A stretch of 64,000 bases of DNA from Lindgomyces ingoldianus (Eukaryota > Ascomycota > Dothideomycetes > Pleosporales > Lindgomycetaceae). Location of the stretch: NCBI RefSeq assembly GCF_010093535.1, contig NW_022985188.1, positions 1 through 64,000 of the forward strand, in the 5' to 3' direction. Each line of letters begins with the position of its first letter. The stretch's first letter is position 1. The position numbers and the translations under genes were made by a program. Below the pieces are notes generated by a model. That model did not search any database. It saw nothing but the letters and a program-made list of their open reading frames with translations, and was not told the origin of the DNA. Shown here in pieces: positions 48,301 to 60,100 of the stretch.

Positions 48301-48899
48301 ATATATTCTTAATTATGTTTAGCATTATAATATACACCTACGCTTTCTATTTTATACCTATTAGTATTATTCTTAACATAATTATTATTAGATTTAAAGA
48401 TAAAGTAGTTAAGTAGACATTAACTATACAAATAACTACTTTTAGGACCTTTAAAAAATACTTTTAAGACATTAAGTAATATAAATTAGTTTTAATATTA
48501 TATTAATTTTAGCCTTTAAGTAGTTTACTTTTTAAACATTAAAAACAAAGTATTATATTTAAATTGCTTTTTAGGTTAGAGAAAGCTATTAGCTTTAGAA
48601 TTATATTTTAATAAAACGCCTAAGTTAATGTAGGGGTATTGTATCTGTAATAAATCTACCTCTTGTAAAAGCAGCCTTAGCTGCTTAAAAAATCCTCTAG
48701 ATTATATCTAAATAAAATCTTTATCTTTAAAAAGTAGCTTAAGCTGCTTAAAAAAGAAACTCTAAGTAATGTATCTAAATTAAATTTCTATAGCTCCTTT
48801 TATGTATATCTAGTAATTGTATCTAGAACTACTCCTTATCTGCTTAAATGTGCCTACGCAGGATACCCTTATGAGTTAGGCCTGTATACTAGTTAGCGG

Positions 48900-50330
48900 G
48901 TACATCCTACTTAGGGAAGTAGTTACAGCTAGCACAGGCCCTATTAAAAGTGCATTCTAGATATAATTAGAATACATAACCTAAAATTTAGGGAATTATA
49001 TCTTAAATAGAAAACACTTACGCTTATAAGCCCTACGCGTGTTAGTCACCTTGCCACAGTTTACGCACAGAGATTTGTAACTATTATTATAGACAGAAAT
49101 AATGCAAAGTAGGGCTAAGATATTAGGTAACTAGGATATAATTAGTATTTAAACTTAAGTAATGTATCTAGAATATATCTACATACTTTAAAGGTTTTAC
49201 CTAGAATTATAGGCATCTTTACACCTTTAGCAACGTAGATTGTGAACAGGTTGTTAGAAGACTAAGACTTTTAGATATATTTTATATATAATATCTAAAT
49301 AATACTTACTTTAGAATTGTTATAGCAAATAACACAGCTAACTTTGTAGTTAAACACCTAAAAAGGTAAGTGTAAATACATTTAAAATATAAATCTAAAA
49401 ATTATATCTAGAACTAACTTACTTTACTATCTTTAACCTTTATGTCTTTATTTAGATTATAGTTATTGTCCTCTAAGTTAACCTTTCTTTTATGCTAGAT
49501 ATAATTAAAATATAATTTAAAGAATGTATCTAAAAAGTATCTTACCTTAGTTATACTACTTTTAGCTGCCTTAACTACCTTCTTCTTAGCAGCAACTTGC
49601 TTCTTCTTTACGCAGGCATCTATATAGATCTCTTTCTAAGTTTTTAGCAGCTAGATATAATTAGTGCTATTCTAGTAATGTATCTTATAAGTAGCAAAAC
49701 GTACAGGATCTTAACGCAAAGCAAGCCTAGCATTCTTGTTACTATTCTTTGCTGCCTGTTAAATAGTCTCTATAATTGCCTTATACATATCTAGATATAA
49801 TTAGAATGCATAACTAAAATTTAAGAATTATATCTAAAATGTATACCTTTAATAATCTAAAGTTTAGCTACTTTCTTCTGTCCTTTAGCTTAATTTCTAA
49901 TAATTAGCAGGGCATGTGCTTTGCAAACATGCTTAGGTAGACTAGAATAACTAGAGATAAAGTGCTAAATATAATTAAAATACATTACTTAAGGTAAGAA
50001 TTATATCTAGAGTTAATTCTTACTTACCCTATAATTGTTAACCTAGCACTAACACTTAGCATATAGAGAATTAAAGCTTTAGATAACTTAAGTAGCTACA
50101 CTACTTTTCTTACTTTTAATAAAGAGTTGCATCTCTTTATTCTAAACACTATTCTAGATAATATTAAGTATAAACTTAAATTAAAGAATTGTATTCTAAA
50201 TGTACTTATATGTACTGTCTTTTGCACCTAATCTAGAACACAACGCAGCAAATAATAGAGTGTACAATAATTAATGTAGAATTGCTGCAGATACAATTAG
50301 GATACAATATCTAGGCTCTTACTTTTTAGT
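48900..50330 (-). pseudogene. Decayed intron-rich gene, minus strand, unknown product
   Basis: On the minus strand, short protein-like exons (for example one ending CVICYNNSK near 49,315 and a Lys-rich KKKQVAAKKKVVKAAKSS stretch near 49,560-49,610) alternate with about ten short AT-rich candidate introns that start GTAAG and end in a CTAATTATATCTAG-like sequence. The gene converges on the plus-strand pseudogene at 44,793-48,300. A CxxC-type piece suggests zinc binding, but I did not recognise the family. Ends are approximate. Confidence 0.4.
48950..50310 (-). repeat. Family of look-alike short introns (introner-like)
   Basis: The plus-strand motif CTAGATATAATTARAATRCA (the reverse complement of an intron 3' end with branch site CTAAT and acceptor TAG) recurs at about 48,957, 49,133, 49,495, 49,652, 49,791 and 49,968, with weaker versions near 49,265, 49,410, 50,155 and 50,291. 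Each is followed 30-60 bases on by a CTTAC (reverse GTAAG donor). Spacing is roughly 130-190 bases. Confidence 0.55.
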
Positions 50331-50454
50331 AGGGCGCTACCTAAAAGTGAGTGAGCTAAATAATAAGAGGAATAGGACTTACGCAAGTACTTAGGCTGCT
50401 GTAGGGGTTTAAGGATTCTATTTAGATAGAAATAGCGCTTAATTTAGAGAGTTT

Positions 50455-51139
50455 TTAGAGAGTTTTAAGGCTGCGACCTGACGTAGTGGTGGGTGCTGTT
50501 TGGAGGAAGTTTTCCCGTGTCGCGCGAGCTTTTGGATACATTGGCCGAAATTTAGCCGACAAGCGAGATTTTAGCGTGTATGACCGAGCTGCAACCTCGC
50601 TGCGATCGATTGATAGTAGTCCTGCGTATCGACAACTTTGGCTGTGCCTCAACACCATAGTAGAGACGCGGATCCGACGACAAGCCTAGTAGTCAGCTCT
50701 AATCGGTGGCCATCCGATCAGCTTCAAACGAAGTGTATCCCATCTAGGCTTGCTCTTTTTCGTGAGTTCCATAAGTAGTGCTCTAATCAATATAGAAATG
50801 AAATGTTTCTCTTCTCTTGGCCTAGTCATATGTAACAGGGACCATATGTAACAGGGGCATCGGATGACCCTAAGGGTGCCCTGGGAGATGGTCATGGTGG
50901 GCAGATACAGCACCACCACGACAAGGAATAGGCGCCTGCGAAACATCACCGAAACGCTGGCGCAACAAAGGTCGCCTTAGATAAGAGACTCCCTCCGTAG
51001 ACAGAGGGCAGAGTTCAGTCTTGACGCTCCCTCGGTGATTGCTACGCTGCTATTACATTCCCTTTTTTACATCATACTTGATTTCCATTAAAGACAGGCG
51101 CGTATGGCATCTGCCTTCCAATAGCCTCGATGATCACAG
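50455..51139. other. Non-RIP stretch downstream of the 196-aa gene
   Basis: Balanced composition. A 16-bp unit CATATGTAACAGGG(A/G)C is duplicated in tandem at 50,827-50,858. A minus-strand frame from ATG 50,946 to 50,686 (86 aa) begins MFRRRLFLVVVVLYL, which looks like a signal peptide, but nothing else supports it as a gene. Confidence 0.45.
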
Positions 51140-51782
51140 CTATTCTTCGATGTCTGGATCACCAGGAGACTTGTTGGCATTCATCTCAGCCACAAATTTC
51201 CTCCATAGTCTAGGCCTAACATGGACCTTAAGCCATTTTACATCCTCCGGATGCTCCCTCATGTAATCCATTTCAGAAACCAGAAGATTTTCCTCATAAG
51301 AAAGTCTTGATTTTACAAGCTTAGGTATCGGAAGTTCTGGCTTCTCACGTTTCGATGGCTGCCAAGTAAAAGGAACATCTTCTTTAAGCTTAGCCTGGAT
51401 CTCTTGGTCCCTTGCTAGTTGTGGTAGTGGTTTTCTATGCGGCTAGTGTTAGCTTAACAGGGTTATCGGCTTGAACAGAGTCTTACAGAGTCTCTCCCGT
51501 CCACTCATAGAACAGAACAGGCACATCATCATCATTCTGAGATTCACCATAATCTACTAGGAAGAAGCAACGTCGGTTGTTAAAGGCAAATTGACAATTG
51601 TACGACGCCCAGCGGAATTTCGGAACACTGAAATCACAGTTCCAGTGGTGCTGGCATATACGGTTCAATATTGAAAACGTTCGCTCAAAACTGTCATTTC
51701 CTGGGACCAAGTGGGTTAAGGTTTGGACCAGTATCCGGACTGGTGGCTCCGGGGACCTTTCAGTCTTGCTTGCCGTTTCCAT
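51140..51782 (-). CDS. Small uncharacterised fungal protein, 196 aa, 2 exons
   Basis: Exons 51782-51487 and 51434-51140 join in frame (591 nt) across a 52-bp intron with GTAAGA donor, GCTAAC branch site and ATAG acceptor. I chose the ATG at 51,782 (METASKTERS); the frame is open further upstream, so an earlier start or exon is possible. The protein contains GNDSFERTFSILNRICQHHW (about residues 31-50), PKFRWASYNCQFAFNNRRCF and, near the C-terminus, HPEDVKWLKVHVRPRLWRKF. The composition is that of an intracellular protein; no membrane segment. I do not know its function. It stands alone as an intact frame in a 1.5-kb non-RIP patch within RIP-degraded DNA, so it is either under selection or single-copy and spared by RIP. 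A GA dinucleotide run lies about 150 bases upstream (51,930-51,946). Confidence 0.65.
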
Positions 51783-52000
51783 TGTGATGAGGACCGTGCT
51801 TCGTACTGTAAGTAGCAGTGTCAGGAACCAAGCTGAGGGTTGTGACAAATAAGAAGAAATTAGGACCCTGGGGTGACAATAGGACTGTACAAAATGCCAC
51901 ACAGTGGCTATCCGGCGATGATGGTGGTGGGAGAGAGAGAGAGAGAACATACGCCACCTAGGTGCCCGCTAAGGCCTGCAAGCTGAGCTAAGTACAGATA

Positions 52001-55000
52001 ATCTATTGTGTGCGTTAATCCGTGCAATGTCTTGGCATTCACGTCGCGTCTTTTCTGCCTCACTAAATCTATAAGAACTTTAATAAAGCAACAATTTGCC
52101 CCTATCTATGCCTAAATATCTGTTATTTTAGTTAGATCTTAAAGCTGTATGTACTTCCTAATTAAGAAATAATAAAGCTAAATTTTAAAAGTTTAAAATA
52201 GCCCTTAGTAAATAATTTCTAGCTAAAAAGCTATAGCTAGAGCAGCCACGCGTTTAAGTACTAGTGCTACCTGTTAACTGTTAACTAGAGCCCTTGCTGC
52301 AGCAGCCTCTAAAGCACTTTTTAGAGGTTAAAAAGCTAGTAGATTAAATAAGCAGACAAGGAGAAAAGTTACCTTTATAAATAAGCAGCGCGCTGCTGCT
52401 CTAACAGCTGCTATTAAAATACTATTATTACTACTATTAGTAGTAGAGCTAAAGTGTTAACTATTACCTTAGCAGCAATTATCCCCACCTTCTAAAGAGC
52501 CTAACTATAAGATAGATATAAAGTATATTCTGTGCGTAAATAAGAACTAGGTAGTTAATAACAGTAATAACTACTAGCAGCTAGTCTTCTCTATGTTGTT
52601 TATAAAAGATAAAGTAAACTTAGTGCTTACTAATGCAGCTTTTATAATTAATAAGTAAAAAGTTACTTAGCTTAGTTACTTAGTAAGCTATTAAGCTAAG
52701 CACTTTAAATCTACTTAGTAGCATATTACTTTAGCTAACTTTAGTTTTATAGAGGGCACTTACTTACTTAAAGTAGTTAATTACTATGTTAAGCGCTTTA
52801 CTAAGAAAATTAATAAAGTAAATTTTAAAGTAAAGCTTTATGTTAAAGTTAAAGCTTTATAAAGGGCATTTTTATGTAAGTAATTAGCTAATAAGCTATT
52901 ATTAGATCTAAATACTACACTAATAATACTAAGTAGCTGTTATACCTAGCAGCTGCTGCGTAAAGCTAGGACAGTAGAGTAAGTAAAGAAGATATCTAAA
53001 GTAATAGACTACTACTTAGCAATTACACATACATAGAAGTGCTAGACAGAGCTTTATAATAACTATAAGAAGTAGTGCTATATCTACCTAGACTAATCTT
53101 ACTATGCTATTAAACTAGTTAACTTTAAAGCATAAAGAAGGTCTATAGTTATAGAAAAGTCTTCTGTTATAGTACCTAGTTATTAGATTATTAGAGCGCT
53201 ATAGTAAAAAAGTAATAAGCTTTAGGTAAACCTTTACATATAAAAAAATAAAAATAAAAAGCTAAGCTTATTATTATTATTAAATAAGCTATTATTTAAG
53301 AAGCTAGTAAAGTAAATAAGCTAGTAGTAGTTACTTAACTAAATAGTAAGGATAAGTAATAAAAAAGCTACTTAAGTAAAGTAATAAAAGTTTTAATAGC
53401 TTTATCTCTAACAGCTTTAAGCGCAGGCTAGTATCTTTTTTATAGAAGCTGCTCTACTCTTTTACTACTAGTAGCTACATGCCTTACTAGTTATTACCTT
53501 AATAGCGCCTTAATTTTTAGGTTATTCTTTAAGTCTTATAATAAAAAGTAGTAAATAAAATACTTAAAAAATAGTAAAAAACTTTTTTAAGTAGTTAGTT
53601 AAGTAATAGCTAAAGAATAAAAAAAATCTTTACTTTTACATGTAAAAGGTAGCAACTAAAGAGCTATAGACTATAAAAGATCTCTATAAGATAAGTAGAG
53701 TTAAAGGTAACCTATATACTATTACTGTTACCTAGTTTAGGCTTAAAAATAGGCTTATTTACTATCTTTATAAAGATCTTTATTAGTTTAAGCTAATATA
53801 TTATATAGCTAGCAGCCTGCTTAAGATAGGTAGTAGTAAGTAAGGTAGAACTAGTAGTAAAAATAATATAGCTAAATAATCTATTTAAATTTAAACTTTT
53901 TTACCTTTTTAAGCTTTTTTAGCTCTCTCCTTACACGCTCTAGCTCCTCCTGCTTAATATATAGCCCTTTTACTGTGTACTTAAAGTGCTTTTAAGTAAA
54001 ATAGTTATATTTACTTTTTTAAATAGCTACCTTTAAAAAAGCACTAAAGTTACTACTAAAACACTTTTAAATATATAAATAGTTTTTTTTAATCTACACT
54101 TTAAGCACTATAAAAGTAAGCTTTATTAGATTATAGTTAGGCAAGTATAAAAGCAGATACCTTACTAAATACCTACTAGCCTTAATAATTTATGTTACTT
54201 TATTATTTATATAAATTATAATATTATCTAGAATAATTACTAGGTGCTTCTTACTATACATAACTTAAAGTATAAAAATTAGACTCTTTTTAATTTACTT
54301 AAAAAACTGCTTTTAATTAAAGTAGCCTTTTTTTACAGCTGTATAAAAAAGATAGCTGTTAATTATATACATAAAAAAAATTAACTAAGTACTGCCTTAA
54401 GTAATATCTTAAGTATACTAAAAGACATAGCTAACTAGGCTATACACGTAGTGCTGCTAGCTAGTCTTTTTATTAAAAATTAACTTATTAAGAAATACTA
54501 GATCCTCTACTATAAAGTGTTTTATTAAGTTATAATATAAGTTATAAAGTTCTTTATTTTAATTAATAAAGAATGCTTAAAGTGTTTAGTAACTTAATTT
54601 ATATTAAAAAAAAAACTAAGATATATTTAAGTAATTAATTTAAATGCTTTTTTTTACTTATAACTAGAGTGTAATCTTATTCTAGTATATTTACTTAAAG
54701 TAAATAAGCTTACTAAAAAAAGCATCTACATCTTTTTTACTAATTGCTAGTAGATAACTAAGCCTGCTTTAGATAGATGCTCTTACGCTGCTGTGCGTCT
54801 TTAAATTATCTATTATATTATATACTGCGCAGTTACTGCACCTTTTTTAATTAATAATTACTTATAGCTTTTATTTAAGTAGTAAAAAACAATATATATT
54901 AATACACATATAATTAGATAGGCTACAGGCGCTCACAGTAAGCGCTAGGGGTTGCTAAGTAGGTAGTAGGCAATAAGAGACTTTATAAGCTTAAAACATA

Positions 55001-55211
55001 GCTAGAAAGCTATTTTAAACATTAAAACCTAGACTTATTATTTCCTAAATAGGAAGTATGTATAGCGCCTAAATGTTTACTAAAATTAAAAGATGTTAGG
55101 TAGTTGTAGGGTTTTATAGGTAAAATTTTAAGTTCTTATACAAATTTAGTGGCAGAAAGCAAAGTTTAAGGTGTTGCCAAGACATTGCACAGATTAACGC
55201 ACACAATAGAT
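52001..55211 (-). mobile_element. Tc1/mariner-type DNA transposon, 3.2 kb, RIP-degraded
   Basis: Inverted ends ATCTATTGTGTGCGTTAATC (52,001) and its mirror (55,211) match over about 40 bp with one transition, and TA flanks both ends (51,999-52,000 and 55,212-13). Minus-strand remnants near 54,262-54,180 read KKHLVIILDNIIIYI, close to the second-aspartate block (LVLILDNA-x-IH) of Tc1/IS630-type DDE transposases. The element is longer than a typical mariner, so it may carry extra sequence in its 52,300-53,800 half, where no product is recognisable. Confidence 0.75.
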
Positions 55212-55213
55212 TA

Positions 55214-55960
55214 CAACCTCCGTTCCCGGCGCGCCAAGAGCGCGTCCCTTTTCATTTAAGATTTCCATTTTCCCAGCCTATCCTTACTACAACTTTATTC
55301 TGAACTTAAATTCTAGTCTTATGTTTCTAATTTCCCTCTCTAGCAGCTTCTTTGTTCTAATCTAGCACCTTTAGTGTTTAAGAGCCTTTTCCTAATGGCT
55401 GACTGTTAGCTTAACAGCTAGTCTAATCCACTACCTTTAAATATGATTTTAAGAATTTAGGTCGCTATCTACGTACTCTCCGAAAGGTGAACCTTAGCTG
55501 GCTCGCTCTCCTTAGAAGTACGATAGATCTTTCCACCTTGACCCAGCTACCTCTCTCGGTTTCCGCCGTTGTGCCTCCCATCGTGGGCCTTCAAATATGA
55601 AGTGCCTTACAGTGTCGCTCGTTCTTCCATCGCATTCGCATGTGTCCGAGTCTGTCACTCCTAACTTTTCGAGAGAATAATTGAGACGGCTTCTTCCCGT
55701 TTGCAGTTGGCAGAGCGTCGCCTCTTCGCGATGCTTCCGCTTGTTGTAGGGAAGCTTCGTGTGGTTTCCTTCAACATGCCTTTCTTTGGTTATGTTGAGT
55801 TGAATCTGCACTTTGCTGATCCTCTTCTAGGGCTTTGCTATTAACAACTCTTCTACCTCTATAGACTCTGACGAAAGTCCGTCTGCGGCTTTCTTTGCTA
55901 GCTTGCTGGCTATTTCATCGCTTGTTACCCTCGCTCGGGCAGGAATCTATTGGAAGCGTA
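55214..55960 (-). mobile_element. 3' end of a LINE (Tad1/I-like non-LTR retrotransposon)
   Basis: Minus strand. From right to left, an RNase H-like tail (FQ-stop-IPAR, then ASKLAKKAADGLSSESIEVE, where a TAG replaces the expected Trp) leads into a 99-aa open frame (55,811-55,512). That frame contains LQTGRSRLNYSLEKLG and a CEC...H zinc-binding motif with VRHFIFEGPRWEAQRR, the usual C-terminal end of fungal LINE ORF2. The right side is cut at about 55,960-55,972 by the pogo-like element and the left by the Tc1-type element. Composition is near normal, so RIP here was light. Confidence 0.75.
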
Positions 55961-55971
55961 TTTTTAGTCCT

Positions 55972-56832
55972 ATTCAGACCCACATACCCGTTTTTCTCGC
56001 TTGACGCACGGGCTCACCTGGCGCACACTTTGCTCAGGAACACTAAAATTGTCACATAATACTAACTCTACTAATATAGACCTAATTTTAGAAGCGCTTG
56101 CAGCGTTAGAATCCCTAAAGTTTAGAAAAAAAGTTAATATTACTTAAGTAATAAAAAAATATAGTGTTAAATAATTAACACTATTACAAAGGTAGCATAG
56201 GGTCTAGGGCTCCTATATAGAGTAATATAAGAATTAACAACTTTTAAACAACTGTTAAAAGAGAGAGCTCTTAGAATACATTAAAAGACTATGTAAGTAA
56301 GGGCTACACTTTATAAAGAACATGCTACGCAACTTTACTACTAAAATAAGCAGTAAATAGGTAGGGAGCTTGTAGCTAAACTAGTTCTTTAAGTGTTACT
56401 AAGTTAACCTAGTATTAAAGTAGACTACTAGCATTAATAAGAGAAAAAGAGCTAATTCTGCCTTTAAATACGCACTATATTTTAATCTTCTAAAGTATAA
56501 AATTAAATAATATAATATCTAGCTAAAAGACATGTATAATATAAATAAAAAAGGCTTTTTAATTAAAGTGCTTTTAAAGATAAAGTAAATCTTCTTTTAG
56601 CAGAAGTATAAAGAGAGTAGGATTAAGTAGATAGTTTAGGACAGCAACTATAAGTAGATAACAATAATTACTTATATATACACTAACAGATCCTCTCTCT
56701 TTTTAGGCCTTATCTACTAGGTAGTTACAGGTAACATTTAAGACTTATAGCTTTAGAACTTTAATTCTAAGATACATAAAGCTTTTTTTACTTTATTTTT
56801 AAGTAAATAGACTAATAATAACTTTAAGCTTT
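55972..56832 (+). mobile_element. 5' part of a pogo/Fot1-like transposon, broken by an LTR element
   Basis: After a GC-normal terminal segment (CAGACCCACATACCCG... about 55,976-56,040) the plus strand gives the N-terminal half of a Fot1-type transposase, including DMYN-stop-KKGFLI near 56,529-56,560 (the YNMDEKGF block with the first Asp) and the block after it. It ends abruptly at 56,832 where an LTR begins. The 3' half is not in the window, presumably lying beyond the inserted Ty3 element. The left end coordinate is approximate. Confidence 0.65.
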
Positions 56833-57150
56833 TGTCACGATTGTGCACGAGTAAGGTTATAGAGCTTCACGGAGGTCTAGTTTAATTACTACGTGAGGTA
56901 TTATAGTAGGTACAAGACGTTGTGTAAGGAACAGAAAGGTTTAGAAGGAAATTAGTAATTAAATACTTAGCTTAAAAGTCTAAGCACTTTAAGTATAAAT
57001 TAAGCCTGTTCTAGGTTTAGTTAGTGTTAAAGTAGTTTATGCTTAAGTTTATGTCTATGTTATGTTATATTTATGTTAGACGTGCACTAATAATACTCTA
57101 GTACACGTCTAATATAGTTATGTCTAGGATCTAGGGAGGATACTGTGACA
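56833..57150 (-). repeat. LTR (3') of a minus-strand Ty3/gypsy element
   Basis: 318 bp running TGTCACGATTGTGC...ACTGTGACA, so it begins TGTCAC and ends GTGACA as LTRs do. On the minus strand a polypurine tract AAAAGGGGGGTAC lies immediately before it, which makes it the 3' LTR of an element extending to the right. The 5' LTR is outside the window. Confidence 0.8.
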
Positions 57151-60100
57151 GTACCCCCCCTTTTATTAGAAAGGGAATCCTTTACATTAGTAGTTCTAGC
57201 ATTAAGTTGTTTTTATTAGAGTATAGGTTTAGTTTAGATAAGTATTAGGCGTAAAATTAGGTTACTGTAGAGTTCTTTTATAAAGCTTTTATAGGTTCCT
57301 ATAACAGTTTATTATATCTAGTTTATTTTATAAGGTATTTATAAATATGTTTTTTTTTGTTAAACTAGATTTATTTAATATCTTCTATAACATATTCTAG
57401 TTTATTATTTATAATAACAGGTTTAAGTAGCAAGTTTAGCTGTTTAAGTAGATAGTTAGATTTAGAGGCTACTTAGCGCAGCAATAATACGTGGAACACA
57501 GGGTGTATCTTTATGCTGTTAGGTAGGATTAATTAGTAAGCATACAATAAAACTATATAAGCTACTATAAAGAGGCTAAGGTTCTTCTAATTAAGTTTCT
57601 TTAATTATTAGTTTATTTAGATATTTCTAGCGTCTAGCTAGACCTTCTTGCCAGCTGCATACACAAGGGCAGAGGTTTAAAATTAGTTTATGTACTCTTG
57701 TTAAAAAGCTTAAGCCTATATAAGCTTTTTATAAACATATTTAGATATATTTTAGATCTTATTAATAAGTCTGTTTATGTCTATTACTTATATAGATTAA
57801 TAAGTTAGTTAAGGGGTATTTAAAAGTAGTTTAAATTTTATTTAAGAGTAGTATTTATAGTTTGCTAAGAACAGAGATACTTATGTTAATTTAGATGTTA
57901 TGTTATTAGCTTTAAACTAACATGGAACACAAGCGAGTTAGTAACATAAGCGAGTTAGTAGCCTCACTAACTTTGCGCAACGCGTTAACCATTAACTACT
58001 ATAGCTTAACTAACCACTTCTTAATTATGTTTAAATAAAGCAGGTATTGTCCTTACTATCTAAGCCCTTAATTGCGCGCAAATTAAAAGCGTAAATTGTG
58101 CTGCAGCCACGTTTAACATGCCCTAATTAACCCTAAACAACTAACGCGCTAGTTAACCCGCACAACGCAATTACTAGCCTAACTTAAAGAAGCTTACTAA
58201 GCTAGAGGAGGAGTTAATTATTAGACATATACTTAACCTTAATTTACAAAGATTCTCGCCTAGCCTAAACGCTGTGTGAGTTATGGCTAACAATCTGCTT
58301 ACTACACGCAGTGCTTAGCTAGTAGGAAAGAACTAGCTGCTAAACTTTATTAAGCATACAGATAGCCTCACTATGTGTTTTAATTAACTGTATAACTAGC
58401 AGCGAGCTCTATGCGAGGATCCTAGGATAATACAGACCTAGTTTGAGCTTGTACAGCGTACACAGGCTACCTATAGGATCTTAGACAAGGATACCTTTAA
58501 CTTTAACAAAGCTGGCTTTATAATAGGCTAGATAATGTTTTAAATAGTTGTTACTAGCTTAGAGAGATATTGTTAGCCTAAGGCAGTATAACTAGGCAAT
58601 TATAAGTAGGTTACAGTTATTTAGGGAATTAATGCTACAAGGTGGGCTATCCTACTATACATTATCTTTAAGGCCTAGTACTACCTATCTGCCTAGTATA
58701 AGGATTAGGATATCCTAGGCGACTAGAAGATTAGTGTGAGTAAGAATAGATAGACTAACAACAATCTTAGAGTTGCCTAGCTAAGGCACTTTATTAAGCA
58801 TACTAAGAATAAGATAGTAGGCGCGTGCTAACTTTTAGTCTTAAATAGTTATGCAAGCTATTACTTAGCTGCGTTTAAAGACCTCTGTAGAGAGAATAAT
58901 ATCTATACGCTCTATATGCCTCTACATTTATTACATCTCCTTTAGCTGCTTAATGTTAGCTGCTTCTCACTATTAAAGTGTGCGTATAAGGATAAGATTA
59001 ACAGCTTAGTCTGCTGCTACATAAAGCATATTACTAAGCTTAAATTCCTGCCTTCCTTTAAGGCAGCTTTTAAGAAGGCCTTTACACTAGAGAATATTTG
59101 CGCAAGTTTTAGAGGTGTAGGGCTAGTCCTGCTTACGCTAGAAGCAGTACTATTAAAGCTTAATGTAGTTGTTTGTACGCCTTCACTACTACTACTACCT
59201 TAACTAGAGGCTCTCTAGGTGTCGCAAACACTAAGTAACGCACATAAACTTAAGGCGCAGTTAACTCTACTCTATACAAGGATTTAACAGCATTAAAACT
59301 TATCCCTTACATAGATGCTTTAGTTGCTAGATTGTCTTACTAAAGGCGCTAGAATAGTAATGCATTTAGCTCTACTGCTGCGTAATTAGGTCTCTGCCCT
59401 TTAGAAAGCTAATAAGGCTGCAACAAAGCAAAGGGCGCGTAAAAAAAGGCAGATCTAAAGGCACAGGGATATAATAATTAAAGAAGGTGCAGATATAGTT
59501 GCTTAAAAAGACGCGCAGCAGCTAGCAGAGCAGAGTAGGCAGCAGGATGCATTAGCATTAGGGCAAAGTTAACAGGCTCTTGCGCGCTGTAGTCGCTGCA
59601 GGGAGCCTAGTTATAATTCTTGCACATGTAAAAAGGATACTGTAAACACTACTTTATCTTAGATACCTACATTTTTATAGTATTTTAATGTGTTGTTAAG
59701 TTGCGTTGTTTTAAAGGTGGAGAAAGTTAGTAAGGCTACTAACTTGCTTATGTTACCAACTCGCTTGTGTTCTATGTTATGCTATAGCTAACTATTTTAC
59801 TTAGTTATCTTACTAGTAGTTTGTGTATACTTATAAGACTTATTTTATTACAGTGTTTATGTTCTTAGTCTAGCTGTTAGTCTCTAGGTAAAAAGCTGTA
59901 GATAAATAGGGGACAATTTAGAGCTGTTTATAGAGTTTGTTTTAGAAGGCTAAGACAAACTGCGTACCTCTATCTAATATAATTATGTTAGGCAGGCTAT
60001 AGTAAACTTATACGTATTAGTAGAATAACTAGGCTATATTAAGGGCAGTTATAAAGGAACATAGTATTAAGTGTTAATACTTAGTTAAGTAATTAACAAC

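Noticed and set aside
44793..50330. Starship captain (DUF3435 tyrosine recombinase) or KDZ transposase
   Set aside because: I looked for their motifs in the readable exon pieces and could not see a convincing match, so no family name was given.
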